Origin: Bacteroidota bacterium
Lineage (GTDB): Bacteria; Bacteroidota; Bacteroidia; Bacteroidales; Prolixibacteraceae
Reading direction: 5' to 3'
DNA: 56,365 nucleotides
Assembly (NCBI GenBank): GCA_023251435.1
Contig: JAHEYU010000035.1
Location: forward strand, 1 to 56,365
The translations under genes were made by a program, and so were the position numbers. The notes below the pieces were generated by a model. It did no database searches, was not told the origin of the DNA, and saw nothing but the letters and a program-made list of their open reading frames with translations. Below are positions 45,641-53,851 of the stretch, in pieces. Position 1 is the stretch's first letter. Each line of letters starts with the position of its first letter.

Positions 45641-45740
45641 GTCATTGATTGTCATTCATAGTCATTAATTGCCAATCTTCGCAAAGAGACAATTAATGAC
45701 CATTAATGACGTGACGCAAATGACAATAAATGACAACGAC
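45641..45740. repeat. Stuttered inverted repeat B1 (GTCATT family)
   Basis: The left side is GTCATTGATT, GTCATTCATA and GTCATTAATT at an exact ten-base period. The right side carries AATTAATGAC, CATTAATGAC and further TGAC words at the same spacing. The innermost arms GTCATTAATTG/CAATTAATGAC are perfect. It fills the gap between convergent genes. Confidence 0.75.
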
Positions 45741-45744
45741 TGTG

Positions 45745-46452
45745 TTAACCGATTGCAGCGTCCAGAATGCGTTCGACGTGTATTTTTGTGGTGTTGAGTA
45801 ATTCGATATCTTCCATGTCAACACTTTTCAGGATAAAAGGTAATTCGGTACCTCCCAAAATCAGGCTGTCAATTTGCCCTTCGTTGTACATCCTGTTGGC
45901 AATTGCCAGCAAACGGCTTTTTGTTTCAGGCATATATCTTCCGCGTGCCAACTCTTCCATGTAGATTTTGTGAATGTATTTTCGTTCGTCGGGCATGGGT
46001 GTAATAATTTCCATTCCGGCAGCTTCAAAACCTTCCTGAAAAAAATCTCCTTCCATGGTCGAAATTGTTCCGAACAAACCCAGCCTGTGCAGGCCTTTCG
46101 ATTGCGCATAGGCAATTGTTGAATCTACGATACTGACCATTTTAGCTTTAACCCGCTGAACCAATGGTTCGAATACAATATGTGGTGTGTTGGAAGCCAA
46201 AAATACCACTTTAGCTCCGGCTTTTTCGAGAACGAAAATCTCCTCCGACAGGTAGTCAACCAGTTCATCCAGATGCTCATCTGTGATTAGCTCCATCATG
46301 TGGGTCATGTTGATGCTGTTGATGATGATGGATGGATAATTGCGCTGGCCTGTTCGTTCCTGAAAACGGGAAATAAGTCGCTGGTAATAGTCGATTGTCG
46401 ATGAAGGGGCGATTCCCCCAATCATTCCGATGGTTTTAAAATGTTTGAGCAT
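45745..46452 (-). CDS. Aspartate/glutamate racemase-like protein lacking both catalytic cysteines
   Basis: This 235-residue Asp/Glu racemase-superfamily fold begins TIGMIGGIAPSSTIDYYQRL. The two positions that carry catalytic Cys in the family are changed: ASNTPH (Ser87 instead of Cys in the C-N-T-x-H motif) and GGTELP (Gly201 instead of Cys in GCTELP). The fold otherwise appears complete with no frameshift. It therefore probably binds a ligand or catalyses a different reaction, not classical racemisation. It is followed by the YciH gene on the same strand. Confidence 0.8.
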   Translation of the reverse strand: MLKHFKTIGMIGGIAPSSTIDYYQRLISRFQERTGQRNYPSIIINSINMTHMMELITDEHLDELVDYLSEEIFVLEKAGAKVVFLASNTPHIVFEPLVQRVKAKMVSIVDSTIAYAQSKGLHRLGLFGTISTMEGDFFQEGFEAAGMEIITPMPDERKYIHKIYMEELARGRYMPETKSRLLAIANRMYNEGQIDSLILGGTELPFILKSVDMEDIELLNTTKIHVERILDAAIG

Positions 46453-46545
46453 AAGTGAAACGGTTTATATAGAGCGTCAATTAATTGTTTTTTCGAATAA
46501 TTTCCCTTCTCCTCTTTCCGTCGGCTTTTTGGTTCTGTCTCTTTT

Positions 46546-46890
46546 CTATCCTCCCGAACGCTTGACTTTGTAATTTTCATTTTGCAGAATTTCAATCACC
46601 TTGTTGCAAAAGTCTCCCTGAATCAGTATTTCGCCATCTTTGGCAGAGCCTCCCACACCGCATTTGGTTTTCAGGGATTTTGCCAGTGATTTTAAATCTT
46701 CATCTTTCCCGATAAAGCCGGTAATAAGTGTTGCTTTCTTCCCATTCCGCTGCTTCTTATCGAGTTGAACCCGCAGATTCTGCTTATTTGGAGCCAGTGT
46801 TTCCAATTCATTTTCGTCATTGGTCTCGAATCGAAAATCAGGATTTGTTGAGTAAACTGTCCCCAGTCTTTCTTTCCAGTCGTTGGCCAT
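46546..46890 (-). CDS. SUI1/YciH-family translation factor
   Basis: The protein has 114 residues. The SUI1 core (about 35-110) reads LRVQLDKKQRNGKKATLITGFIGKDEDLKSLAKSLKTKCGVGGSAKDGEILIQGDFCNKVIEILQ, the eIF1-like fold with the KKTxGVGGxxK signature. The frame is open upstream into the neighbouring gene, but the ATG encoding MANDWKERLG is the evident start. Bacterial YciH affects start-site fidelity. It lies 37 bp after the pseudo-phosphatase gene. Confidence 0.9.
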   Translation of the reverse strand: MANDWKERLGTVYSTNPDFRFETNDENELETLAPNKQNLRVQLDKKQRNGKKATLITGFIGKDEDLKSLAKSLKTKCGVGGSAKDGEILIQGDFCNKVIEILQNENYKVKRSGG

Positions 46891-46927
46891 TTTTCTGAAA
46901 TTTGCGCTCAAAGATAGTAATTTATCA

Positions 46928-48568
46928 CTACCACAAAACCTCTTCAAGAATACTGCCTGCACAATGATGTGGGATGGGCATGTTTAGTATTTCGAGAATC
47001 GTTGGAACCATATCTTCACCCTTTGTTTTATGGCGTACATGCATACGTTTTACAGCGTTGCCATGCATAATGAACGGTATATTCGTGTTGTCGTTATAAA
47101 TGGTGCGCTGGTATTTAAATACCGGTTGCCAGCCATCTTCGAGCTGATAAAGCACATCGCCCGATCGTTTGAAATTGAATGAGTTGGCAATTACCGCCAA
47201 TTGTCCTTTGGAATAATCGCCCTGCGCAAATGATGAAGAAGGTAATGCGATTTTTACTCCTTCAAACTGATTGATGAAATTGGCAGTTTTTGTCTGGATT
47301 TCCTCCGGAGAAATATTCTTTTTTTCAAGCAACTCGCGGTTAAAGTATAATTGCTGATCGCCAACTACCTCAATATAATCGCCTTGTCCGAAAGTGATGT
47401 TCAGGAATGATTTTAGCAAAGCCACAGCGCTTTCGGGTGAAAAAGTTCCGATTGGCATGTTGAATTCTTCTTTCAGATAATCAGACGGATAGGTTGACGA
47501 ACAGGTGGAAGTTAGCACGACCAAAGAGTTTCCCTTGCCCAGTATTTTATCCAGAAAGTCCATCATTAATGCAATTTCCTGATCCAGGCGCAGGTAAGTG
47601 TCCTGCATTTCGATTGATGCCGGTCCAAAGGAGTTATTTTCGTAATCCATCGAAGTAAAGGTAACAGCCAGAAAATCCGGAAATTCGTCGGTTCCGAGTT
47701 TTTCAGCATGAATCAGGTTGACCGCAAAATCCTTCACGATTGTGTTGCCATACGGAGTGGTTTTCAGAAATTTATAGTCTCCGGCCCGGTCTTTAATTTT
47801 TTTCAGATCGTAAGGGAACGTGTTCCATTTGTCGTAAAAACCTTTTTCAAGCACATAATCGTCGGCCATGCTTTCCTCATAACTTTTTACAGGCAGCAAA
47901 GTTGACCAGTCGCGCTGGGTATATGTTTTTGCAAATTGCTTTTCGTTGAACTGGCGCACCCATTCAGGGAAAATATCGACATAATATGAACTTGAAATCA
48001 TTTTTCCATTCAGCGGGTCGAACCAATATGCTCCGTTGGCAGCGTGTCCGGCCGAAAGCACAGCGCTGACATCGTTCATTGCCACACTGAAAACTTTCGA
48101 TTTGTTGCGGGTATTGATCTTGATGAGGTCGCCGATGGTTGGTGAAAGTAGTTTTGCAGCCGACCGTTCACCTTCTTTCGAGTCGCTCCCAACGGTAATG
48201 AAATAGTCATCGGCAATGCAATTGATTTCCTTTTTTTTCAGGCGGTCGAACCAGGTGTTATTTACAATTCCGTGTGCTGCCGGATAAACTCCTGTAAACA
48301 TGGTGGCTGTTCCTGTAGAAATTTTCTGCACATGCAATTCGAGTTGTGTGTTAGAGCAAACTGCCCCTTCGTTAACCAATCGTTTAAACCCTCCTGCCTG
48401 AAATTTATTCCAGTAGCGCGAAAGATAATCGGTCCGCATCTGATCGACCGAAATCACCACTACCAACTTCGGAATATTGCTTTCGGTATTTTTATTGCTT
48501 TGCGCGATAAGGGAGTTTGCCGACAGAATTGTCAGTAAAACGGAAACAATTATATTTAATTTTGCCAT
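46928..48568 (-). CDS. Exported alkaline-phosphatase-superfamily protein, catalytic site lost
   Basis: This 546-residue protein has a Sec signal (1-22, ending SLIAQ) and the PafA-type layout. VVVISVDQMRTDYL keeps the first metal Asp (Asp42), and FTGVYPAAHGIVNN and GPASIEMQDTYLRLDQEI are conserved. But the position of the nucleophile Thr is Ile83 or nearby, the Asp-x-x-x-His metal motif is DYENN (Asp308, Asn312), and the usual ADHG is STCSS (354-358). The late His-Gly-Ser is also absent. It is thus predicted not to bind the second metal. Its start lies 24 bp after a TACTTTTG box. Confidence 0.85.
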   Translation of the reverse strand: MAKLNIIVSVLLTILSANSLIAQSNKNTESNIPKLVVVISVDQMRTDYLSRYWNKFQAGGFKRLVNEGAVCSNTQLELHVQKISTGTATMFTGVYPAAHGIVNNTWFDRLKKKEINCIADDYFITVGSDSKEGERSAAKLLSPTIGDLIKINTRNKSKVFSVAMNDVSAVLSAGHAANGAYWFDPLNGKMISSSYYVDIFPEWVRQFNEKQFAKTYTQRDWSTLLPVKSYEESMADDYVLEKGFYDKWNTFPYDLKKIKDRAGDYKFLKTTPYGNTIVKDFAVNLIHAEKLGTDEFPDFLAVTFTSMDYENNSFGPASIEMQDTYLRLDQEIALMMDFLDKILGKGNSLVVLTSTCSSTYPSDYLKEEFNMPIGTFSPESAVALLKSFLNITFGQGDYIEVVGDQQLYFNRELLEKKNISPEEIQTKTANFINQFEGVKIALPSSSFAQGDYSKGQLAVIANSFNFKRSGDVLYQLEDGWQPVFKYQRTIYNDNTNIPFIMHGNAVKRMHVRHKTKGEDMVPTILEILNMPIPHHCAGSILEEVLW

Positions 48569-48591
48569 GATCGGGTTTGTTTTTCGAGTGG

Positions 48592-48623
48592 CAAAAGTAT
48601 AAAAACAAAGGATGAATTGCCAA
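48592..48623 (-). promoter_or_regulatory. Promoter of the pseudo-phosphatase gene
   Basis: On the minus strand, TTG (48621-48623) and TACTTTTG (48592-48599) are spaced by 21 bp, an acceptable -33/-7 pair. Confidence 0.5.
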
Positions 48624-48648
48624 TTACTAACCTACAACGAAAACAGAA

Positions 48649-49176
48649 ATGAAAACTTACTTTATCCTGATTTTTTCCTTGTGTTTTAACTTCGGAACTT
48701 ACTTTCAGATTGAAAATCCTGAAAATCAGAAGTCAGCTGTTCTTGAAAAGATGCATTGGCTGATTGAGCGTTCGGACATGAACAAGGTGCGGACCGGATT
48801 TCAGAAAATTTGCGATGAAAACAATTTCCCTTCACTGGTTTCGGGTCTGAAGGATGGAATTTATAAAGGAGCAACACCTTTTGATGATTACGATTATAAA
48901 CACGAAGTGGTGTTCGAAATGAAAAGCGGCAAGGTGATTTCGATTGATTATGACGAAATTCACCGCGAAGGACATGCCAAACAGCACGACGAAGAATATT
49001 GTAAAAAGATGCTTCAGAGCGGAACAACTCCAGCGATTGCTTACCCGAAATACGAATCAGGAATGCTGAACAAGCAGAATTTTAATGAAATTGATGCCGT
49101 TAGCGGAGCCAGTTATTCGCTCTACCGCTTTAAACTGGCGATTCTTTATGCGATGCTGAATTCTGGACAGTTGTAA
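48649..49176 (+). CDS. Exported FMN-binding-domain protein
   Basis: The protein has 175 residues with a Sec-like signal (1-19). The FMN-binding domain is indicated by DGIYKGATPFDDYDYKHEVVFEMKSGKVISIDYDEI (about 69-104) and by DAVSGASYSLYRFKLAI (149-165), where Ser-Gly-Ala-Ser matches the S/T-G-A-T/S FMN-attachment motif. Covalent FMN in such proteins is added by ApbE and serves extracytosolic electron transfer. No ApbE is near. It is convergent with the efflux operon. Confidence 0.75.
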   Translation: MKTYFILIFSLCFNFGTYFQIENPENQKSAVLEKMHWLIERSDMNKVRTGFQKICDENNFPSLVSGLKDGIYKGATPFDDYDYKHEVVFEMKSGKVISIDYDEIHREGHAKQHDEEYCKKMLQSGTTPAIAYPKYESGMLNKQNFNEIDAVSGASYSLYRFKLAILYAMLNSGQL

Positions 49177-49185
49177 AGGGCAAGT

Positions 49186-49274
49186 CAGTCATTTAATAGT
49201 CATTAGGTCATTGATGGTCATTAATTGTTGAGAACCTGCAATGAATGACTATCAATGACGCGAAGCAAATGACT
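49186..49274. repeat. Stuttered inverted repeat B2 (GTCATT family)
   Basis: GTCATTTAAT, GTCATTAG, GTCATTGATG and GTCATTAATTG on the left face CAATGAATGAC, TATCAATGAC and AAATGAC on the right. The right arm shares GACGCGAAGCAAATGAC with B1 (GACGTGACGCAAATGAC), so the two are one family. Confidence 0.75.
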
Positions 49275-49282
49275 AAACTTTA

Positions 49283-49308
49283 CTGAACACTGCGACTGAA
49301 CACTTTTT
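49283..49308. repeat. Short intergenic repeat E2
   Basis: CTGAACACTGCGACTGAACACT followed by T residues matches the copy at 23171. It abuts repeat B2 and the stop of the permease gene, and its T run could help terminate transcription from the plus strand. Confidence 0.5.
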
Positions 49309-50432
49309 TACGCCGTTTTTCTATATCTCAACACCGCCAAACTCAAAAAGGTGAATCCCAAAATACAAAGTGCCACAAACTCGTGAATCAAATCTCCGAA
49401 GTTTGATCCTTTGAGTACGACCATTCGCATCACTTTCATAAAGTGGAAAACCGGATTGGCTTCGTTTACCAGTTGAGCCCAATGTGGCATACTGTCAACC
49501 GGCGTAAAAATACCACCCATCAGGATAAAAATCATCATGAAAAAGTAAGTGACAAACATAACCTGCTGCTGAGTGTCGGCAACAGTTGAAATAAGTAAAC
49601 CCAGGCCCAGAATACCCAACAGGTAAAGAATCCCGAATCCGAAAACCAAACCCAGACTGCCAACAATAGGCAGATTGAAAACCACTTTTGCGATAATCAA
49701 GCCAAACGATAAATCGAACAATGCGATGACTACAAAAGGAATCAGTTTCCCGGTTAAAAACTGGATTTTTTTGATCGGGGTCACATTGAGCTGTTCGATG
49801 GTTCCCTGTTCTTTTTCCTTTACCAGACTCATTCCGGAGAGAAACAACCCGATGAGTGTAACCAATATGGCCAAAACTCCCGGAGCCATGTACCATTTGT
49901 ATTCGAGTTCGGAGTTGTACCAAAAACGCGAAACGGTGTTGATTTGGTAAGGAGCATTAAATTCGGGTAGTCCTTTCCATTCGGCAATGATGTTTTTATT
50001 GAAATCGCGGATGACTGAGGCGGCGTAGGAATATCCGAGTTGTGCAGCTTGTCCGTCGATGGCATTCACGAGTAATTGCAAACTGGCTTTATCGTCGCGG
50101 ATTAAGTCGCGCTCAAATCCTCGCGGAATAACCAAAACCATGTCCTCGGCATTACGCAGAAGTTCATTTTCGCCATCTTCAGGATCGAACGAGGTGTTGT
50201 TAATGGTGAAGAACGGCGAAGCTTCGAGTTTGCCTGCAAGTTCGCGTGAGGTGGACGACATATCTTTATCAACCAGAAAAATATCGACGTTTTTCAGATC
50301 GTAAGTGGCAGCGAAAACCAGCACCAGCATTTGCAGCAGCGGAATCATCACGATCATCCGGAGCATTACTTTGTTGCGCTTTACCTGAATAAACTCTTTT
50401 TGTATGACGTAAAATATTGTTTTCATAAACAA
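49308..50432 (-). CDS. ABC-2 type drug-export permease (YbhR-like)
   Basis: The protein has 374 residues. One N-terminal transmembrane helix (about 25-45), a periplasmic domain of about 120 residues and five C-terminal helices give the ABC2_membrane_3 layout. SGMSLVKEKEQGTIEQLNVTPIKKIQFLTGKLIPF is the cytosolic coupling helix region. It is the last gene of the efflux operon. Its paralogue lies upstream, separated by 302 bp that carry a REP-like element. Confidence 0.9.
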   Translation of the reverse strand: MFMKTIFYVIQKEFIQVKRNKVMLRMIVMIPLLQMLVLVFAATYDLKNVDIFLVDKDMSSTSRELAGKLEASPFFTINNTSFDPEDGENELLRNAEDMVLVIPRGFERDLIRDDKASLQLLVNAIDGQAAQLGYSYAASVIRDFNKNIIAEWKGLPEFNAPYQINTVSRFWYNSELEYKWYMAPGVLAILVTLIGLFLSGMSLVKEKEQGTIEQLNVTPIKKIQFLTGKLIPFVVIALFDLSFGLIIAKVVFNLPIVGSLGLVFGFGILYLLGILGLGLLISTVADTQQQVMFVTYFFMMIFILMGGIFTPVDSMPHWAQLVNEANPVFHFMKVMRMVVLKGSNFGDLIHEFVALCILGFTFLSLAVLRYRKTA

Positions 50433-50468
50433 GTGCCTAAAGTTATTTTCTAAGTCCCATTTGGGATG

Positions 50469-50570
50469 AAATATTTGTAGCCCCGGCTTTTAAGCCGGGG
50501 ACAGATGTTTCAAAGTATTTATGCGCCGATAAGATATAGTTGATTGAAACTTAAATGCATTTTCGGCGCA
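50469..50570. repeat. Double-hairpin repeat D1 (TAGCCCCGG family)
   Basis: AAATATTTGTAGCCCCGGC...GCCGGGG is the first hairpin (50469-50500). TGCGCCGA (50522-50529) and TCGGCGCA (50563-50570) form the second. The same two hairpins occur reversed at 52693-52803. The rest of this 302-bp gap, including a GCTCCGATGGTGC mini-palindrome near 50711, holds no gene on the coding strand. Confidence 0.75.
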
Positions 50571-50734
50571 ATTGATATGTTTCATTTAAAAATTCCATTA
50601 TTACAATATCCGAGGTTATTTCTGTTTCGTCCGAAGGAAATTTATTGTTCTGGCTTGCACGATCCCGCAGACGATTTTTTCATTCATTTCCTTTTTCTAC
50701 CAATATTTCGCTCCGATGGTGCTAAAGTCAAAAT

Positions 50735-51844
50735 TTATTCCAGCCGTATCTTAAAATTCTTAATACTCAAAGCAATAAACACAAAGGTCATAAACATCAA
50801 AATCAGGGTTTCTTTCCAGACAAACAGGATTCCGGTGCCTTTGAGCATGATGTTTTTAATGATGACAATGAACCAACGTGGTGGCATGGCATGGCTGATA
50901 ATTCGCAATGGAAGTGGCATGTTTTCAATCGGGAACATAAATCCTGAAAGCAAAATTGTGGGCAGCATTAACGCCAGTACAGAGATAAACATGGCCACCA
51001 TTTGGTTCGGTGCAATGGTCGAAATCAGGATTCCCAAACTCAACGCCATCATAATAAAAAGGAAACTTTCGGCCATCAGGAAGACGAAACTTCCTTTGAT
51101 CGGCACTCCAAATATGAATACGCCTATCAGGATAATGGTCAGCGCATTGATAAACGACAATAGCAAGTACGGAGTCACTTTTCCCAGCACAATCTGAATC
51201 GGTTTCAGCGGTGAAGCCAGCAAAACTTCCATGGTTCCCAGTTCTTTTTCTTTACTGATCGAAATGGAAGTCATCATGGCCGAAATCAACATCAGAATCA
51301 TGGCCATAATGCCAGGCACAAACATGTAAACGCTTTTCAATCCTTCGTTGTAAAGCATCCTGACTTCAGTATTAATCTGATTGGGCAATTGTAAATTCTG
51401 AAGTTTTTCCTTTTTTACGTAGTCGTTAATAATTCCGGACGCATAGTTGGTCAGTATTCGGGCAGTGTTGGGGTCGGAAGCATCGGCCAGTAGTTGCACT
51501 TCGGCTTTGCCATCGCGCTCCAGGCTTTTCTCAAATTCAGGCCCGAAGGTGACCACCATTTTTACCTTCCCTTTCCGGAACACATCTTCCACATCGTCGC
51601 CTGGCATCAGTTCTTCGCCCAAAACAAAATAGCCCGACGACACCAATTTCGAAGTAATTTCGCGGGTTGTATTGTCGTGAGACTGATAGAGAATCGCAAT
51701 TCTCGAATTCTGAATGTCAGTATTGATCACTTTCCCGAATAGCAGCAACTGTACAATGGGTAAAAGAAAAATAATCATCATCGTTCGCGGATCACGAAAA
51801 ATGTGCAAAAATTCTTTTTTAAGAAATCCTATAAATTGTTTCAT
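50735..51844 (-). CDS. ABC-2 type drug-export permease (YbhS-like)
   Basis: The protein has 369 residues with the same layout as its neighbour permease. The N-terminal helix is preceded by FLKKEFLHIFRDPRTMMIIFLLP; a soluble domain covers about 45-175, followed by five helices. The coupling segment is ISKEKELGTMEVLLASPLKPIQIVLGKVTPYLL. With the downstream permease it should form a heterodimeric membrane channel. Confidence 0.9.
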   Translation of the reverse strand: MKQFIGFLKKEFLHIFRDPRTMMIIFLLPIVQLLLFGKVINTDIQNSRIAILYQSHDNTTREITSKLVSSGYFVLGEELMPGDDVEDVFRKGKVKMVVTFGPEFEKSLERDGKAEVQLLADASDPNTARILTNYASGIINDYVKKEKLQNLQLPNQINTEVRMLYNEGLKSVYMFVPGIMAMILMLISAMMTSISISKEKELGTMEVLLASPLKPIQIVLGKVTPYLLLSFINALTIILIGVFIFGVPIKGSFVFLMAESFLFIMMALSLGILISTIAPNQMVAMFISVLALMLPTILLSGFMFPIENMPLPLRIISHAMPPRWFIVIIKNIMLKGTGILFVWKETLILMFMTFVFIALSIKNFKIRLE

Positions 51845-51852
51845 ATTTAAAA

Positions 51853-51920
51853 GTTACGGGTTGCAGGTTTCGGGTTTCGGGTTGTGATAAACACGCAACC
51901 CGTATCACGTAACCCGCAAC
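51853..51920. repeat. Stuttered inverted repeat C1 (GGGTTRCG family)
   Basis: ACGGGTTGCAGGTTTCGGGTT words on the left face CGCAACCCGTATCACGTAACCCGC on the right, around ATAAAC. It fills the ATPase-permease gap. Confidence 0.7.
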
Positions 51921-51925
51921 GTTTG

Positions 51926-52663
51926 TTATTCTGTATTCCTTGCAATCTTCAGGAAAACCTCGTCCATATTTTTTGCTGAATATTGTTTTTTCAGATTTTC
52001 AGGTGTGTCGAGGGCTTCAATCCGTCCGGCGTTCATAATCGAAACGCGGTTGCAATATTCGGCTTCGTCCATGTAATGTGTGGTTACAAAAACGGTGATT
52101 CCCCGATCTGACGCTTCATAAATCAGGTCCCAGAATTTGCGCCGGGTAATTGGGTCAACACCGCCGGTTGGTTCGTCTAAAAACACAATTTTTGGGTCGT
52201 GAAAAATGGCCACCGAAAAGGCCAATTTTTGTTTCCATCCCAATGGCAACGAGCCAATCAGCGAATCTTTTGCCGATTCAAGTCCCAGGTCTTTAAGTAA
52301 TTTTTGTTGTTTCTCTTTTCTGTCGGATGGAGAAATTCCATAAACTCCGGAGAAAAACCGGATGTTTTCGGCAACAGTCAAATCTTCGTAAAGCGAGAAC
52401 TTCTGGCTCATGTAGCCAATGTTGCGTTTCACTTTTTCGGTTTCCTTGTAAATGTCAAAGCCTGCCACTTTTGCTTCGCCCGAAGTAGGAGAGGATAGCC
52501 CGCACAAGATCTTCATTGCAGTAGTTTTTCCGGCACCGTTGGCTCCCAGAAATCCAAATATTTCGCCCTGATACACATCAAAATTCAGATGATCGTTTGC
52601 TACGAACGAACCGAATTTCTTGACCAGATTGCGTACAGTTATTACCGGAACTTGTTGGTTCAT
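51926..52663 (-). CDS. ABC transporter ATPase (YbhF C-terminal-half-like)
   Basis: This 245-residue ATPase has Walker A GANGAGKTT, Walker B IVFLDEPTGGVDP and the H-loop TTHYMDEAEY. The signature is not LSGGQ but LPLGWKQK, which is exactly what the second nucleotide-binding domain of E. coli YbhF has. The frame opens at a TTG eight codons upstream; the ATG at 52663 follows AAAAAGGTG and is chosen. With the next ATPase it reproduces YbhF as two polypeptides. Confidence 0.9.
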   Translation of the reverse strand: MNQQVPVITVRNLVKKFGSFVANDHLNFDVYQGEIFGFLGANGAGKTTAMKILCGLSSPTSGEAKVAGFDIYKETEKVKRNIGYMSQKFSLYEDLTVAENIRFFSGVYGISPSDRKEKQQKLLKDLGLESAKDSLIGSLPLGWKQKLAFSVAIFHDPKIVFLDEPTGGVDPITRRKFWDLIYEASDRGITVFVTTHYMDEAEYCNRVSIMNAGRIEALDTPENLKKQYSAKNMDEVFLKIARNTE

Positions 52664-52692
52664 TTTGCACCTTTTTATTTTGGTCAATCACT

Positions 52693-52803
52693 TCAGCGCA
52701 TACAATTTTATTTTTCAAATTTGATTTTCGGATGCGCCGATATTTATTTTTCAATCCATTTACCCCGGGTTTCGCGTTGCTGCACCCGGGGCTACAAATA
52801 TTT
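52693..52803. repeat. Double-hairpin repeat D2 (TAGCCCCGG family), inverted
   Basis: This carries the same element as D1 in the opposite orientation: CCCCGGG...CCCGGGG with GTAGCCCCGG on the minus strand, then TCGGCGCAT/ATGCGCTGA. A perfect GACTCC/GGAGTC mini-palindrome lies beside it (52804-52818). The 267-bp gap has no gene. Confidence 0.75.
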
Positions 52804-52930
52804 GACTCCTCTGGAGTCCCGCCTACGTTAGCTTCTATTATTAAATTGTCTTATTTTCAAAGAGAAAATGTATTTTGCTTTCGAGACAAAACTCCCTTCG
52901 CTATTTGGGGGAAGGGTTGGGGATGGGGCT

Positions 52931-53776
52931 TCATTCTTCAATTCCAAGAAGCTCCATAAACACATCCTCGATGGTTGGCTGAATGTCAAAAACTTCCAGA
53001 TTTTGATGATTTTTTCTCATCAGGAAGTTTTCAAATTCTGTTGCTTCCACTTCGTCGTCTTTCCCGGTTACGTGGAGATATTGTCCGAAAGCATACGCTG
53101 AATCTGTTTTTTCGTACGAGCGCAAATCCAGAATCAGGCGGTGCATGTCGTTCGACCTGATTGCATATAGTTTCCGTGTATAACCATCAACTAAATTTCG
53201 GGGAGTGTCAATGTCCAGCACTTTCCCCTTCTGCATCAGCGCCACACGGTTGCAAAGCATTGCCTCGTCCATGTAGGGAGTTGAAACTAAAATGGTGATT
53301 CCTTTTTGCTGAAGGTTTTTTAGCATTTCCCAGAACTCCTTGCGGGAAACGGCATCAACTCCGGTGGTTGGTTCATCCAAAATCAGGATTTCAGGTTTGT
53401 GGATCAGGGCACACGACAAAGCCAGTTTTTGTTTCATTCCTCCTGAAAGTTTTCCGGCCAGGCGTTTTTTAAACGGCTCAATCTGAATGTAAATATCCCG
53501 GATCAAATCGTAATTTTCGGAAACCGTAGTTTTAAAAACGGTCGCAAAAAAGTTCAGGTTTTCTTCCACAGTCAAATCCTGATAAAGAGAAAATCGCCCC
53601 GGCATGTACCCCACCATGTTCCTGATTTTCTTGTAATCTTTTATAACATCGAACCCGTTCATGGTCGCCATACCCTTGTCCTGAATGAGCAAAGTCATAA
53701 GGATTCGCATTAGGGTTGTTTTGCCTGCACCGTCGGGGCCAATCAGGCCAAACAGTTCGCCTTTCTGCACTTCCAT
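52931..53776 (-). CDS. ABC transporter ATPase (YbhF N-terminal-half-like), start unclear
   Basis: The reading frame holds Walker A GPDGAGKTT, signature LSGGMKQKLAL, Walker B ILILDEPTTGVD and the H-loop STPYMDEA. A C-terminal extension follows (about 205-281). The first ATG is at 53776, but homology continues upstream to 53839 as IITIQNISKSYNDVQAITDIS, the usual first strand of such ATPases. No ATG, GTG or TTG lies in that stretch before an in-frame stop, so translation starts either at the internal ATG or at an unusual ATT/ATA codon. It lies upstream of the other ATPase. Confidence 0.85.
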   Translation of the reverse strand: MEVQKGELFGLIGPDGAGKTTLMRILMTLLIQDKGMATMNGFDVIKDYKKIRNMVGYMPGRFSLYQDLTVEENLNFFATVFKTTVSENYDLIRDIYIQIEPFKKRLAGKLSGGMKQKLALSCALIHKPEILILDEPTTGVDAVSRKEFWEMLKNLQQKGITILVSTPYMDEAMLCNRVALMQKGKVLDIDTPRNLVDGYTRKLYAIRSNDMHRLILDLRSYEKTDSAYAFGQYLHVTGKDDEVEATEFENFLMRKNHQNLEVFDIQPTIEDVFMELLGIEE

Positions 53777-53851
53777 CGAAATGTCGGTTATGGCTTGAAC
53801 GTCATTGTAGGATTTGCTGATATTTTGTATTGTTATAATGGCTGCATATTT

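Noticed and set aside
45641-45740. CRISPR-like appearance of the ten-base GTCATT repeats
   Set aside because: Units are contiguous without spacers, far too short, and arranged as inverted arms; no cas genes in the window.
50544-51197. 217-codon plus-strand frame over the permease and repeat D1
   Set aside because: Most of it is antisense to the YbhS-like permease and the rest lies in repeat sequence; no domain or promoter.
52664-52930. Small frames in the gap between the two efflux ATPases
   Set aside because: They coincide with repeat D2 and simple AT-rich sequence and show no coding character.
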